Assembly (NCBI GenBank): GCA_964429795.1
Contig: CAYSCW010000006.1
Coordinates: 1-64,000 of the forward strand
Reading direction: 5' to 3'
Origin: CAYSCW01 sp964429795
GTDB lineage: Bacteria > Acidobacteriota > Aminicenantia > Aminicenantales > Aminicenantaceae
Length of the DNA: 64,000 bases
Below are positions 25,415-34,384 of this stretch, piece by piece. A program made the position numbers and the translations under genes. A model generated the notes under the pieces. It was not told the origin of the DNA, did not search any database, and worked only from the letters and a program-made list of their open reading frames with translations. Numbering within the stretch: position 1 is the stretch's first letter; each line of letters starts with the position of its first letter.

Positions 25415-26050
25415 GTGGTCCATTTTTGGATTGAGAAGAAGATCGTAAAAAGGGGATTCAAGGGCATTGCCGGTGTCGATGAAGTGGGAAGAGGGGCTCT
25501 TTTCGGGCCAGTTTTGGCCGCAGCGGTGATTTTTCCTCCTCAGTTGATCATGGGAAGATGCCCACGCCCAGAGTGGGTTAAAGAATTGAAGGATTCCAAA
25601 CTGCTCACTCCTCTGAAGAGAAAAACACTCGCTAAACATATCCTCTCTCATGCTCTTTCGCTAGGAATAGGTTTAGCCACAAATTCTGAAATAGATCGAC
25701 ATAATATTTATTGGGCTTCGTTATTAGCTATGAAAAGAGCTGTCGAGAAGATGTCTTTGAAACCGGATTTTCTATTGGTTGACGGTTTTTGTTTAAATGG
25801 TGTAAATTATCCCCAGATAGGCTTGAAACAAGGAGACAGGAAGAGCACGACAATAGCAGCTGCTTCCATAATCGCCAAGGTTCTCCGGGACGAAATGATG
25901 GTCAAGCTGGACAGTATATATGAAGGTTACGCGCTTTCCAAGAATAAAGGGTATGGGACAAGAGAGCATTTTAATGCCTTAAAAGAAAAAGGCCCAACTG
26001 CTCTTCATCGGATGAGCTTTAATCTTAGACAGAGCAAAAATGTATTCTGA
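25415..26050 (+). CDS. rnhB: Ribonuclease HII
   Basis: 211 residues. RNase HII removes ribonucleotides misincorporated in DNA and RNA of hybrids. The catalytic DEDD residues are readable: GVDEVGRGALFGPV (Asp-Glu), KLLTPLKRK, FLLVDGF (Asp) and the AAASIIAKVLRDEMM (Asp) block, and the C-terminal KNKGYGTREH. The start is a GTG; the AAGGA upstream is only about two bases away, so the exact start is uncertain. It overlaps the next gene by 11 bases. The 121-base gap after rplS contains no gene. Confidence 0.94.
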   Translation: MVHFWIEKKIVKRGFKGIAGVDEVGRGALFGPVLAAAVIFPPQLIMGRCPRPEWVKELKDSKLLTPLKRKTLAKHILSHALSLGIGLATNSEIDRHNIYWASLLAMKRAVEKMSLKPDFLLVDGFCLNGVNYPQIGLKQGDRKSTTIAAASIIAKVLRDEMMVKLDSIYEGYALSKNKGYGTREHFNALKEKGPTALHRMSFNLRQSKNVF

Positions 26051-28160
26051 AAAAGATAAGAAGAAGATTTTAGAGCTCGCCAAGAAATACGTGAAGAAAG
26101 GCAAGCTCCAGGAAGCCATCGCAGAATACAAGAAATTGCTCACTGCTGATCCCCAGGATCTCAACATGAGAAATGTTATCGGCGATTTGTACATACAAGC
26201 TGATCAGATTGAAAAGGCGATTGCCGAGTTTAAAAAAGTCGCCGATTTCTATGAAGAGAAAAGTCTTTTCACAAAATCTCTTGCTATTTATAAGAAAATA
26301 AACAGATTAAACCCGACCGATAAGGAAGCAGCCATTAGATTGGCTGACCTTCTTGCTGATCAAGGGTTTCTCTCCGAGGCTAAGGAGAAATATCTGGATA
26401 TAGCCGACCGTTTAAGAAACGAGAAAAAGACCGAGGAAGCCATTTTCGCCTACGAGAAAGTCCTCAAATTGGACAAAAAAGATTACAAGGCCAAGTTAAT
26501 TTTAGCTGATCTTTATGCCGAGGCAGACCAAGAGGACAGAGCTCTTGCTGAATTCAATGAAGTAGCCGAATTAAAGATCAAGAACAAAGACTGGAACGAG
26601 GCCAAGGGTATCCTGTGTCAAGCCAAAACCCTCAAGGAAGATGATTTGAGAACCTTGGTTAACCTGATTGAAGTTCTAAAGAAAGAGAAGAAGAAGGATG
26701 AGGCTCTAGATCTTATCCAAGAAGTCCTCAAAAAAGATAAAGAAAACCTGCAAGCACTCGGTTTTTTAGGAGCTCTTTACTTTGAAGATAAAAACTTCAA
26801 AAAAGCTCGGGAAACCTTCGAGAAGATCCTTTCCTTGCGTCCTAAGGATGTAGAGTCAAGGGTAAAACTAGGTCGGATTCACATCCAAGAGGGTAAACTC
26901 GATGAGACCTTTGATCTCTATGAACCTTTGGTCGAAGCTTTGCTCAAAAAAAACAAAAGCGAAAAGGCTATCGGACTGCTTGGGCTCATTCTGGCCACTA
27001 AAAAAGCCCACCTACCCACATTGGAAAAATTGGCCTCAATCTACAAGTCCAAAAAGCAGTTGGATAATCTTGAGCTGGCTTACAAGGCAATTCTTGAGGA
27101 ATACCGCAAGAAGAATTTGAAAGAGAAATCCCTCTCCATTCTGAGAGAAATGCACAAAATCTTCCCCATGGATGAAGAGTATTATACTCAGTTTAGGAAG
27201 ATCAAGAAAGAGATGGGAATCGCCGAGGGAGAAACAGCAGCAGAAGAGCCCCCGATTTTCATCGATGAGACCAAAGAGATCATCAAGGAGACTCTAGATC
27301 AAGCGGATATTTATGTGGAGCAGGGCTTGATAAGAAACGCAAGACGAATCCTTGAGGGTCTCAAGACAAAATTTCCGTCAGAGTCTGTTATCGAGAGAAA
27401 AATTCAAGAATTAAACCGGCTCTCACCGAAGGTAAAGGAGGAAGAAATTCCTGAGCGGGTGGAGAGAGTGGTTGAGGAAGAAATCCAGAAATTGGGAAAA
27501 GACATAAAGAAAAGGCAGAAGACTCTCCGTACTTTGTTTGAGGAAGGCGGAGAAGAAAAACTGACAGCTGCTGATGTTTTTGCAGAAACTGATATCATTC
27601 CTGTTGTCTCCCAAGAAGGGAAAGAGATCAAATACTATGATTTGGAGGACAGAGTGGAGGAAGAGATAGCCCTTATCCAGGCTATTCGTAATCAGCAGTT
27701 GAAAAGGGATACAGCAGATTTAGAAAAGGAATTGTCCGATATAGTCAAGGAATTCGAGAAGGGAATCAAAGAAGAGATCGATAAAGAAGATTATGAGAGT
27801 CATTTTAATCTTGGGATTGCCTATTTGGGACAGGAATTGTTCAATGAGGCCATAGAAGAGTTCAAGTTAGCCTGTGAAGATGAGAAACGTGTATTGGATT
27901 GCTACAGCCTTCTTAGTTTTTGTTATAAAAAGAAGCAGGATTATAAGCCATCCCTGGAATGGATGGAGCGAGCCTTAAAGATATCCAAGAAGAGCTCGAA
28001 CCAGTATTTCAGGTTGAAGTATGAGTTAGCTTCTCTCTATGAAGAAATGGATGAGAAGAAGAAGGCCTTAGAGCTTTTTGCAGAGATCAAAAAATGGAAT
28101 CCCAAATACAGGGATACAACAGATAAGATAGAAGATCTTGAGAAAAAATCATCCAAGTAG
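26040..28160 (+). CDS. Large tetratricopeptide-repeat protein
   Basis: 706 residues rich in lysine and glutamate. TPR-type helical pairs run through about 5-380 (for example residues 20-35 GKLQEAIAEYKKLLTA, DKKDYKAKLILADLYAEADQ, FLGALYFEDKNFKKARETFEKIL) and again at about 600-690 (FNLGIAYLGQELFNEAIEEFKLA, LSFCYKKKQDYKPSLEWME). Between them is an acidic, probably coiled-coil segment (about 410-590). No signal peptide or membrane helix. Such proteins act as scaffolds; similar long TPR proteins occur next to motility or secretion genes in deltaproteobacteria, but nothing here identifies a partner. The gene is coupled to rnhB. Confidence 0.82.
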   Translation: MYSEKDKKKILELAKKYVKKGKLQEAIAEYKKLLTADPQDLNMRNVIGDLYIQADQIEKAIAEFKKVADFYEEKSLFTKSLAIYKKINRLNPTDKEAAIRLADLLADQGFLSEAKEKYLDIADRLRNEKKTEEAIFAYEKVLKLDKKDYKAKLILADLYAEADQEDRALAEFNEVAELKIKNKDWNEAKGILCQAKTLKEDDLRTLVNLIEVLKKEKKKDEALDLIQEVLKKDKENLQALGFLGALYFEDKNFKKARETFEKILSLRPKDVESRVKLGRIHIQEGKLDETFDLYEPLVEALLKKNKSEKAIGLLGLILATKKAHLPTLEKLASIYKSKKQLDNLELAYKAILEEYRKKNLKEKSLSILREMHKIFPMDEEYYTQFRKIKKEMGIAEGETAAEEPPIFIDETKEIIKETLDQADIYVEQGLIRNARRILEGLKTKFPSESVIERKIQELNRLSPKVKEEEIPERVERVVEEEIQKLGKDIKKRQKTLRTLFEEGGEEKLTAADVFAETDIIPVVSQEGKEIKYYDLEDRVEEEIALIQAIRNQQLKRDTADLEKELSDIVKEFEKGIKEEIDKEDYESHFNLGIAYLGQELFNEAIEEFKLACEDEKRVLDCYSLLSFCYKKKQDYKPSLEWMERALKISKKSSNQYFRLKYELASLYEEMDEKKKALELFAEIKKWNPKYRDTTDKIEDLEKKSSK

Positions 28161-28423
28161 CTTTTAGCTGACCCCTCATTACTCCTTGCTGAGCTACAAA
28201 ATCTTAGGATTAGTCTTTCCCGGTATCTACTCCTTTTATAGACAGAAATGAATAATGAAGCTTTGTCGCAAAGTTAATTGATGATATCAATTGGGTAATG
28301 AACTATAGGACAGGAATTCATAGTTGGAGATGTTCCTTTTGCCCATTTAATCAGCCAACGCCAATCAAGTGAGAATAAAAGAATCCTGCTATCGTTATTT
28401 CTACGGACAAAACGATATCGAAG
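28161..28423. promoter_or_regulatory. Intergenic region with three short inverted repeats before the sigma-54 activator
   Basis: No gene seen. Three inverted repeats follow each other: CTTTG/CAAAG with a 3-base centre (28261-28273), AATTGAT/ATCAATT with a 3-base centre (28276-28292), and AACTAT/ATAGTT with a 13-base centre (28301-28325). They could be operator sites for the regulator encoded downstream or for another factor. No clear -24/-12 element was found. Confidence 0.35.
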
Positions 28424-29821
28424 ATGACAACATTTCTTTCGAAACTTTTAGATTTGCTCGAGAAGGAAATTCATTGCCAAAAAGTGGAAATTCTGTTGAT
28501 GGACGACAGACAACAGATTGTTTTTAGGCAACCTCCAAAGCCAACTTCCTACAAAAGTGAACAGTGCATTTTCGAAGTGGTCAGGAAAGCAATCTGGCAA
28601 AAGAGTCCTGTGATATTCGACGGCACAAGTTCCGAACTGTTCTCTGTGGGTGGCTCCTCTGATGTCCAAGAAAAGGTGAGCGCTGTCTGTGTTCCTCTTT
28701 TTTTGGGGAAGGGAGGATCAGGAGGGCTGTATGTCGAGAAGAAAAATGTCTGTGGTCCATTTTCCGATATGAATTTGATGCTTCTGTTTTCCTTACTAAA
28801 TCCAATCCGCAAGATTTTAGAGAGTTGTGTGGATTTGGGTAACTTCAAGGAGAGACCTTCTCAAGATCCTGATCGCCTTCTTGTTGGGCAGAGCACGGAT
28901 TTCCAGCGCATGCTCAATCTTATAGATAAGGTCAAGGACAGAGATGCGCCGGTTTTCATCTGTGGGGAAAGTGGCACGGGAAAGGAGCTTGTGGCCAGAG
29001 CCATCCACCAGAGAGGGGTCAGACGCAAAGGCCAATTTGTGGCGATCAATTGCGGAGCGATTCCTGATCTTCTCTTGGAAAGTGAGCTGTTCGGATATGT
29101 CAGAGGAGCCTTTACGGGTGCTCTGAAGGACCGGCCGGGGTTAATTGAAGAAGCAGACAGAGGGACTTTCTTCCTGGATGAAATCTGTGATCTTACGCCT
29201 CATCTGCAGGCCAAACTTCTCCGTCTTCTCCAGGAAAGAGAAATCAGAAGAATCGGAGAGAACCGCACGCGGCGGGTCAATGTGAGATTCATAAGCGCCA
29301 CAAATAAGAACATCGAAGAAGAGATCAAAAGAGGAAGATTTCGGGAGGATCTGTATTATCGCCTTAAAATCATCACTGTCGAACTGAAGCCTCTGAGACA
29401 AAGAAAGGAAGACCTCCTTTTCTTGGTGGATCATTTTCTGGAAAAATACTGCGGAGAGATGAAACGCGAGAGAGCCTATTTTTCCCCTCCTGCCCTGGAA
29501 AGACTGCTGAGTTATGATTGGCCCGGAAATGTCAGAGAGCTCCAGAGTGAGATTCAAAGGTGTTTGATTCTCTCTGGAGATGACATTCTGATTAAAGAAG
29601 GATGCCTTTCCTCAAGATTCAATCCTTGTAGAGAAAGCAGTGATGCATCACCCTATGATTTTACGCGAGCCAAGTCAGAATTTGAAAAGAGGTTCTTGAA
29701 TCAGGCATTGGCGCGTTGGAATTACAACAGAACGAAAACAGCAGAAGCCATAGGATTGACCAGGCAAGGGCTCTTTAAATTGATCAAGAAACATCGCCTC
29801 CAGCTTCCCAAAAAACCGTAG
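28424..29821 (+). CDS. Sigma-54-dependent transcriptional activator (GAF-AAA+-Fis)
   Basis: 465 residues. The N-terminal ~130 residues look like a GAF sensor domain (VEILLMDDRQQIVFRQ, VSAVCVPLFLGKG, GGLYVEKKN). The AAA+ domain follows with Walker A GESGTGKEL (near 181), the sigma-54 contact loop GAFTGA (near 228), Walker B FFLDEICD (near 248) and arginine-finger region. The C-terminus has a Fis-type helix-turn-helix (NYNRTKTAEAIGLTRQGLFKLIKKH, about 432-458). It is therefore a complete enhancer-binding protein opening sigma-54 promoters in response to a small molecule bound by GAF. No histidine kinase or receiver is adjacent. The start ATG lacks a good ribosome-binding site; an in-frame TAA upstream excludes a much longer protein. 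Confidence 0.92.
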   Translation: MTTFLSKLLDLLEKEIHCQKVEILLMDDRQQIVFRQPPKPTSYKSEQCIFEVVRKAIWQKSPVIFDGTSSELFSVGGSSDVQEKVSAVCVPLFLGKGGSGGLYVEKKNVCGPFSDMNLMLLFSLLNPIRKILESCVDLGNFKERPSQDPDRLLVGQSTDFQRMLNLIDKVKDRDAPVFICGESGTGKELVARAIHQRGVRRKGQFVAINCGAIPDLLLESELFGYVRGAFTGALKDRPGLIEEADRGTFFLDEICDLTPHLQAKLLRLLQEREIRRIGENRTRRVNVRFISATNKNIEEEIKRGRFREDLYYRLKIITVELKPLRQRKEDLLFLVDHFLEKYCGEMKRERAYFSPPALERLLSYDWPGNVRELQSEIQRCLILSGDDILIKEGCLSSRFNPCRESSDASPYDFTRAKSEFEKRFLNQALARWNYNRTKTAEAIGLTRQGLFKLIKKHRLQLPKKP

Positions 29822-29905
29822 AGACCTATCTTTGAAGGGTCCGAGTTCCCAATCCTGGCCTCGGCCCTTGCTCATTTTTCCTTTTTTTGATACATTTTCT
29901 TCCAA

Positions 29906-30184
29906 ATGAAGGCCAAGAAAAGAGGGGAAGTGTTTCAGCTCCATTGTCCATGCTGTCATTCGCTGCTCTGGATAGATCCTGTAGCCCAAGAAGTGATTCG
30001 GTCGGAAAAACCCAAGAGGAAGAAAGGGACTTTGGACGAGTTGCTGTTAAAAGAAAAGAAGAAAAGGGAAGGAGTTGACCGGAAATTTCAAGCCACTGCC
30101 GAGCTGGAGAAGGAGAGATGGAAGAAGATTCAAGAGAAGTATAAAAAGGCATTTACAGAGGTCGAGGAGGACGAAGAGAGTTAG
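29906..30184 (+). CDS. Small zinc-ribbon-like protein with coiled-coil tail
   Basis: 92 residues. The N-terminus has HCPCCHSLLWID, a half zinc-ribbon (two cysteines in C-x-C-C order with flanking histidines), followed by a very lysine/glutamate-rich helix to the end. The short Cys knuckle followed by a charged helix suggests a nucleic-acid or protein docking role, but no function is known to me. It lies downstream of the sigma-54 activator and its stop overlaps the stop of the converging nhaC gene. Confidence 0.6.
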   Translation: MKAKKRGEVFQLHCPCCHSLLWIDPVAQEVIRSEKPKRKKGTLDELLLKEKKKREGVDRKFQATAELEKERWKKIQEKYKKAFTEVEEDEES

Positions 30185-31608
30185 CTTCCGATCTGTGTTT
30201 CATCTTCCCTTATTTTAGGAGCCATAGTGAACCTGGTAAAACCGTAAAGGGCCAGGATAACTACAGCCGCATAATTCATGATCGCCCAGGGAAGGTAGGT
30301 AAAGGTGGAGACGCCAATGGTTCCCGTGATATACACTCCCGCCATACTCCAGGGAATGAGGGGAACGATGATAGCTCCACTCTCTTCGATAATTCGGGAT
30401 AAGTTCTTTGCTGCCAGTCTTTTTTTCTTGTAAATGGGAGCAAGCAATTCACCCGGAATGATCATGGACAGATAAGAACTCCCTGTTACCATAGCGGTGA
30501 CTATAGAGGAGCCGATGGTGGTCAACACGATGCTCCAGATTTGGTTGGCAAACCTCATCACCCTATCCAGGATGACGGAGAGGAGTCCGGTTCTTTGCAT
30601 GATGCCCCCGAAGCTAAAGGCTGTAAAAGCCACTAGCTGGGTTTCCATCATACTCATCATTCCCCCTCTTGAGATGAGCTGGTCGACCTCTGCGACTCCG
30701 GTATGGGCTTGATAGCCGGTGTTCATGGCTGTGGCGATTTCTGTGACAGAGGCTTTCTGGAAGATGATCGCCAGGATTCCAGCGACAAAAGAGGAAAGGA
30801 GCATTCCAGGTATGGTCGGCTTTTTGGTGATGGCAAAATAAAAGACAATGACCATCGGAAGGAGAAGGAAGGCGTTGAATCGAAAGTTTACCTTTAAGGT
30901 CTGGATAATAATCTTCATCGTCTCGGATTCCACTCTTCCTCCCTTATAACCGAGTCCGATCAAGAAATAGATGAATAGTCCCAACAGCCAGGCTGGTGTG
31001 GCTGACCAGAGCATGTGGCGGATATGGTCGAAGAGGTTTGAACCGGCCGCAACAGGCGCCAAGTTGGTCACATCCGAAAATGGAGACAGTTTATCGCCAA
31101 AATAGGCCCCAGCAACGATGGCTCCAGCCGCAGGTCCGAGAGGAATGCCCAGGCCCATAGCTATTCCGATGAAGGCCACCCCCAGAGTTCCTATGGTTCC
31201 CCAGGAGGTTCCTGTAGCCAGGGAGGTCAAGGAGCAGACAAAACAGGCGGTTACCAGAAAGTATTTGGGCGATATGAGCTTCAATCCGTAGTAGATGACC
31301 ATGGGGATGGTGCCGGAGGCTATCCATGAACCGATGAGAATTCCCACACAGAGCATGATCAGGATAGCCGGCATAGCCTTGTGGATACTATCCACGATTC
31401 CTCTTTCCATCTCCTGCCAGCTGAACCGGAGGAAAAAACCTAAACAGCCTGTGATGAAGGCAGCAGCCACCAGGAGGACTTGCGGTCGGATCTTGTAGAT
31501 TCCATAACCAACTCCAAGAAGGAGCCCCATGGCTATAAGCGGCAGGAGAGCCACTGTCAGACTAGGCTCTTGATTTTTTGAGATATCTTTTTTTCGTGAT
31601 TTTTTCAT
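30181..31608 (-). CDS. nhaC: NhaC-family Na+/H+ antiporter
   Basis: 475 residues with about eleven to twelve membrane helices. The NhaC family signatures are visible: SWIASGTIPMVIYYGLKLISP, LATGTSWGTIGTLGVAF, GAAAGAIVAGAYFGDKLSPFSDVTNLAP-like block (GDKLSPFSDTTNLA in family) and SGAIIVPLIPWSMAG. Family members exchange sodium for protons, or malate and lactate in some branches. It lies 34 bases downstream of the isoaspartyl dipeptidase gene, so sodium-coupled uptake or export may accompany peptide use. Confidence 0.9.
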   Translation of the reverse strand: MKKSRKKDISKNQEPSLTVALLPLIAMGLLLGVGYGIYKIRPQVLLVAAAFITGCLGFFLRFSWQEMERGIVDSIHKAMPAILIMLCVGILIGSWIASGTIPMVIYYGLKLISPKYFLVTACFVCSLTSLATGTSWGTIGTLGVAFIGIAMGLGIPLGPAAGAIVAGAYFGDKLSPFSDVTNLAPVAAGSNLFDHIRHMLWSATPAWLLGLFIYFLIGLGYKGGRVESETMKIIIQTLKVNFRFNAFLLLPMVIVFYFAITKKPTIPGMLLSSFVAGILAIIFQKASVTEIATAMNTGYQAHTGVAEVDQLISRGGMMSMMETQLVAFTAFSFGGIMQRTGLLSVILDRVMRFANQIWSIVLTTIGSSIVTAMVTGSSYLSMIIPGELLAPIYKKKRLAAKNLSRIIEESGAIIVPLIPWSMAGVYITGTIGVSTFTYLPWAIMNYAAVVILALYGFTRFTMAPKIREDETQIGS

Positions 31609-31642
31609 GGCTTATTCCCACTTTCATTGCTTTTCTTTTTTC

Positions 31643-32827
31643 TTAAGCATCGGGAGCTGGAGAGAAGGTTCCTTTGGCGATGAGCTCCCCTTGGGTTATC
31701 ATCCGTTTTCCAAGAACAATAAAGTCGGTGATGTTATAATTTTGGTCGAAAAACAGAAGATCGGCATCCCTTCCCGCCTGGATTTTACCTTTCTGCTCAA
31801 GCTTATAGAAGTGAGCAGGATTGGAGGAAAAAAGTCTTAAACCTTCCTCCAAGGAGAGGGTATTATTTTTTATCATATACTGAAAATTTGTAAGCAACGA
31901 TTTTTGAGTGGCGATGGTTAGTCCCACCAAGTTTCCTTTTTTGTCGAAGACCGGAAAGCTGCCATTACTATCTGAACTAACGGTGATCCGGTTAAGAGGA
32001 ACATTCTTTTTCTTACAGAGTAGGACAGCAGCAGCAACGCTTATCTCGTTTTTATTCTCAGGTTCTGGATTGGGCCCAGCGGTCAGATCGAAGTACCCCC
32101 CCTGACGGATAAAAGCAATGGCTTCTTCCAGCAGCTGGAGATTTCGGTTGACATGGGTGGGGATGACCTGAGTAGGTGGGATTTCTGTTTCCTTAATCAG
32201 CTTGAACAGCATTTCCAGTCGACGAGGATCATCTCCCACATGAAGATGAAGAACGCCTGCTTTTCCTCCCAGCATCCCCCCCACCCGGCACTCTGCCGCC
32301 AAGCGGGCGATTTCTTCAAAGGTGGGTTGAGAAGAACGGTGATCAGAAACAGCAATCTCTCCTGCCCCAATGACTTTTTCGATGAGAACGAGGTCTGAGC
32401 AAACTTTTCCTGTGATAGTCACAACGGGAATTTGGTAAGAACCAGAAAAAATGTAGGTAGAAATTCCCTCAACCTCAAGACCTCTCGCCTTAGCCAGGAG
32501 GGATTCCATATGCCGGGTTGTGCCGTCAGTTCCCAGGCAGCCGATAACTGTGGAAACCCCACACTGGAGGATGTCTTCTATCTTAATTTCAGGTGCCCTG
32601 GTGGCTGGGCCTCCTTCACCTCCTCCACCTAAGATATGGACGTGGCTGTCGATAAAACCAGGCACCACTATTTTTTCTGAAGCATCGACTGTTTTAAGAA
32701 CGATTCCATGGATCTTTATTTTTCCTGGCTGATCGATGGCTACGATTTTATTTCCACAGATCAAGATATCTTTTTGGCCCAGGGACTCTGGCGCGTAAAT
32801 ATTCCCGTTTTGAATTAAGGTGATCAT
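31643..32827 (-). CDS. iadA: Isoaspartyl dipeptidase (beta-aspartyl peptidase)
   Basis: 394 residues, an amidohydrolase-superfamily enzyme that cleaves beta-aspartyl dipeptides formed by protein ageing. Motifs: PGFIDSHVHILGGGGEGGPATRAPE (metal HxH and the IadA-specific GGGEGGP loop, near 60-80), SDHRSSQPT, LHLHVGDDPRR, VIPTHVNRN (metal histidines), SSDSNGSFPVFD (catalytic aspartate) and the C-terminal GKIQAGRDADLLFFD. Complete. GAGGAGGAAAT before the ATG is a strong ribosome-binding site. It forms an operon with nhaC. Confidence 0.93.
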   Translation of the reverse strand: MITLIQNGNIYAPESLGQKDILICGNKIVAIDQPGKIKIHGIVLKTVDASEKIVVPGFIDSHVHILGGGGEGGPATRAPEIKIEDILQCGVSTVIGCLGTDGTTRHMESLLAKARGLEVEGISTYIFSGSYQIPVVTITGKVCSDLVLIEKVIGAGEIAVSDHRSSQPTFEEIARLAAECRVGGMLGGKAGVLHLHVGDDPRRLEMLFKLIKETEIPPTQVIPTHVNRNLQLLEEAIAFIRQGGYFDLTAGPNPEPENKNEISVAAAVLLCKKKNVPLNRITVSSDSNGSFPVFDKKGNLVGLTIATQKSLLTNFQYMIKNNTLSLEEGLRLFSSNPAHFYKLEQKGKIQAGRDADLLFFDQNYNITDFIVLGKRMITQGELIAKGTFSPAPDA

Positions 32828-33028
32828 ATTTCCTCCTCAGAGATCATACATCATTCACACTGTTTTTAATGGCTAAGTTATCATGACTTTACTCTCTTTT
32901 CAAGATTATGGGATCCTTTTGGGTTAGACTTCATTACGCATTAATGCATATGGCAAGAACAATGTCCAAGGCCTTTATTTGATGGCGAAGCCTGATCCCG
33001 ATCACTTTTTGCCAAGTGTGGTTGATAA

Positions 33029-33178
33029 CTCCATTTCTGTGATAGCTGATAACAGCGCCGGTTTCTCTCCGTCCTCGCTATAGACCCTCCCGCCCTCCAC
33101 TATAGGCTTTGGACGGACCGCAACCGCTGCCTCACTACCAAATTGAATGAAATATTTTCACTCATCACGGAGGTGGAA
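33029..33178 (-). repeat. Interspersed ~150-bp repeat, copy 3
   Basis: Aligned over its length with copies at 100-250 and 22977-23124, same orientation. The minus strand is open after the shared TGA and encodes FIQFGSEAA followed by VRPKPIVEGGRVYSEDGEKP and ALLSAITEMELS, matching copy 1 with mostly conservative changes and no indels. Confidence 0.8.
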
Positions 33179-33194
33179 AAGCTTCCAGTGTATT

Positions 33195-33223
33195 TTGAAT
33201 TTTTGCAGAAATTGACATAAAAT
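33195..33223 (+). promoter_or_regulatory. Promoter of the acyltransferase gene
   Basis: TTGAAT at 33195-33200, 17-base spacer, TAAAAT at 33218-33223; expected start near 33230 and CAGGA before the ATG at 33242. Confidence 0.5.
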
Positions 33224-33241
33224 AGAAACAGGACTGCAAAG

Positions 33242-34000
33242 ATGGCCACATTTGAAGAAGAATTGAAAAAAATTCATCCTGTTATCAATGCACTGAGTAC
33301 ATTTGCTCTTTTGGGCAAAAAGATCGTGATTCAAGGAAAGGAGAATTTCATAAAAAACGGTCCTAACATCATCGTAGGAAACCATATCGGGACGTTTAAA
33401 GACATTGCCACGCTTTTCAAAATCGTGCCCAGGCCTATATTCTTTACAGCCAACAGGATGATTTTTGATAAAGATGAATTCAATTATCTTATCGGAAAAC
33501 ATTTGCGCCGGCATCTGAAGAAATTTGGCCCCTGTGCAGAGCTTCTTCTCAATCCCATAAAATCAAGTTTAATTAATTTTATCTCCACAAACATCTCCAA
33601 GGTGGGAACTATTCCCGTGGATCTTTATAAGGGAAAGAGGCTGGCTGTTAAAACCTGTCAAGAATATCTCAAGAAGGGAAGAGCCATCATCGCCCTCCAG
33701 GGGCGAGGCCGTATCATGAAGAAGAGTCTCCACCCTTATGTGAGTGCTTTTAAGAGGGGAGTCCCTTTCATTTCTTACAATCTCTTCAAAGAGGATGGCA
33801 TAAACGTACCAGTTACACCCCTGGCCATCTTCGGAACCCATTACCCCTTTCTTGTTCCGTTCAAGATCAGGATCAATGTTGGCGAGCCGATGTACATCTC
33901 AGCAGATATCAAAGAAGGATCACCAGATCCTGTCGACAGATTCAGAGATACTTTAGAGAGAAAGGTAAAGAGTCTTTTTGGCGAACTGATCAGATTGTAG
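33242..34000 (+). CDS. Divergent PlsC-like lysophospholipid acyltransferase
   Basis: 252 residues. The overall pattern is that of 1-acyl-glycerol-3-phosphate acyltransferases: IVGNHIGTFKDIATLF near residue 45, RPIFFTANRMIF, VGTIPVDLYKGKR, GRAIIALQGRGRIMKKS and VPVTPLAIFGTHYPF. The catalytic block is unusual: the histidine and aspartate are separated by five residues (HIGTFKD) rather than the canonical four, and the PEGTR block is LQGRGR without the glutamate. It may therefore have a changed mechanism or acceptor. It has its own promoter and stands alone. No membrane helix is evident. Confidence 0.68.
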   Translation: MATFEEELKKIHPVINALSTFALLGKKIVIQGKENFIKNGPNIIVGNHIGTFKDIATLFKIVPRPIFFTANRMIFDKDEFNYLIGKHLRRHLKKFGPCAELLLNPIKSSLINFISTNISKVGTIPVDLYKGKRLAVKTCQEYLKKGRAIIALQGRGRIMKKSLHPYVSAFKRGVPFISYNLFKEDGINVPVTPLAIFGTHYPFLVPFKIRINVGEPMYISADIKEGSPDPVDRFRDTLERKVKSLFGELIRL

Positions 34001-34384
34001 AATTCCTCTATTTATAAGTTATCCTCAGTTCTCTGCTCATATTCTTTTAGTGAGATGGCTGGGAGCTATACCTTTACTGGTGATATTATCTGTTTATTTT
34101 CCCGGGATGAGATTGACTCCCGAGGCAAGAGACGATTTGTAGATATGCTTCCTGCACAGGAGGAAATGGGGTGTTATTATCCAGAGGAGTATAGGTCGTC
34201 TGTTTTTGCGGCCAAGTTGGTTCTCCACCCCGGCAAGGAACGCATTTTAAATTTTTAAGTGATTCCATGCTCTTTCCTCTGTTTAGTGATTTGGTATCAT
34301 AAATTTATTATGGTTTATTCCTGGTATGAAATCAGCCGTGTGTTGATAACCACAATAATGATGCTTTTCTGTCCCGATAAAAAT
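34001..34384. other. Intergenic region, no convincing gene
   Basis: A 67-codon plus-strand frame (34055-34258) is open but has no good ribosome-binding site, no recognisable motif and ordinary intergenic composition, so it is not called. No hairpin with a T-tract was found. Confidence 0.4.

Larger units (their letters stand above)
32828..33241. other. Intergenic region with repeat copy 3 and the acyltransferase promoter
   Basis: No gene is seen. The right half is the third copy of the interspersed repeat (33029-33178). A promoter for the downstream gene follows it. The left part (32830-33020) has no recognisable element. Confidence 0.5.

Noticed and set aside
28157..28198. GTAGCT/AGCTAC pair after the TPR gene
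   Set aside because: Short stem with a 30-base loop and no T-tract.
34055..34258. 67-codon plus-strand open frame in the gap after the acyltransferase
   Set aside because: No ribosome-binding site, no motif, and frames of this length are common by chance.
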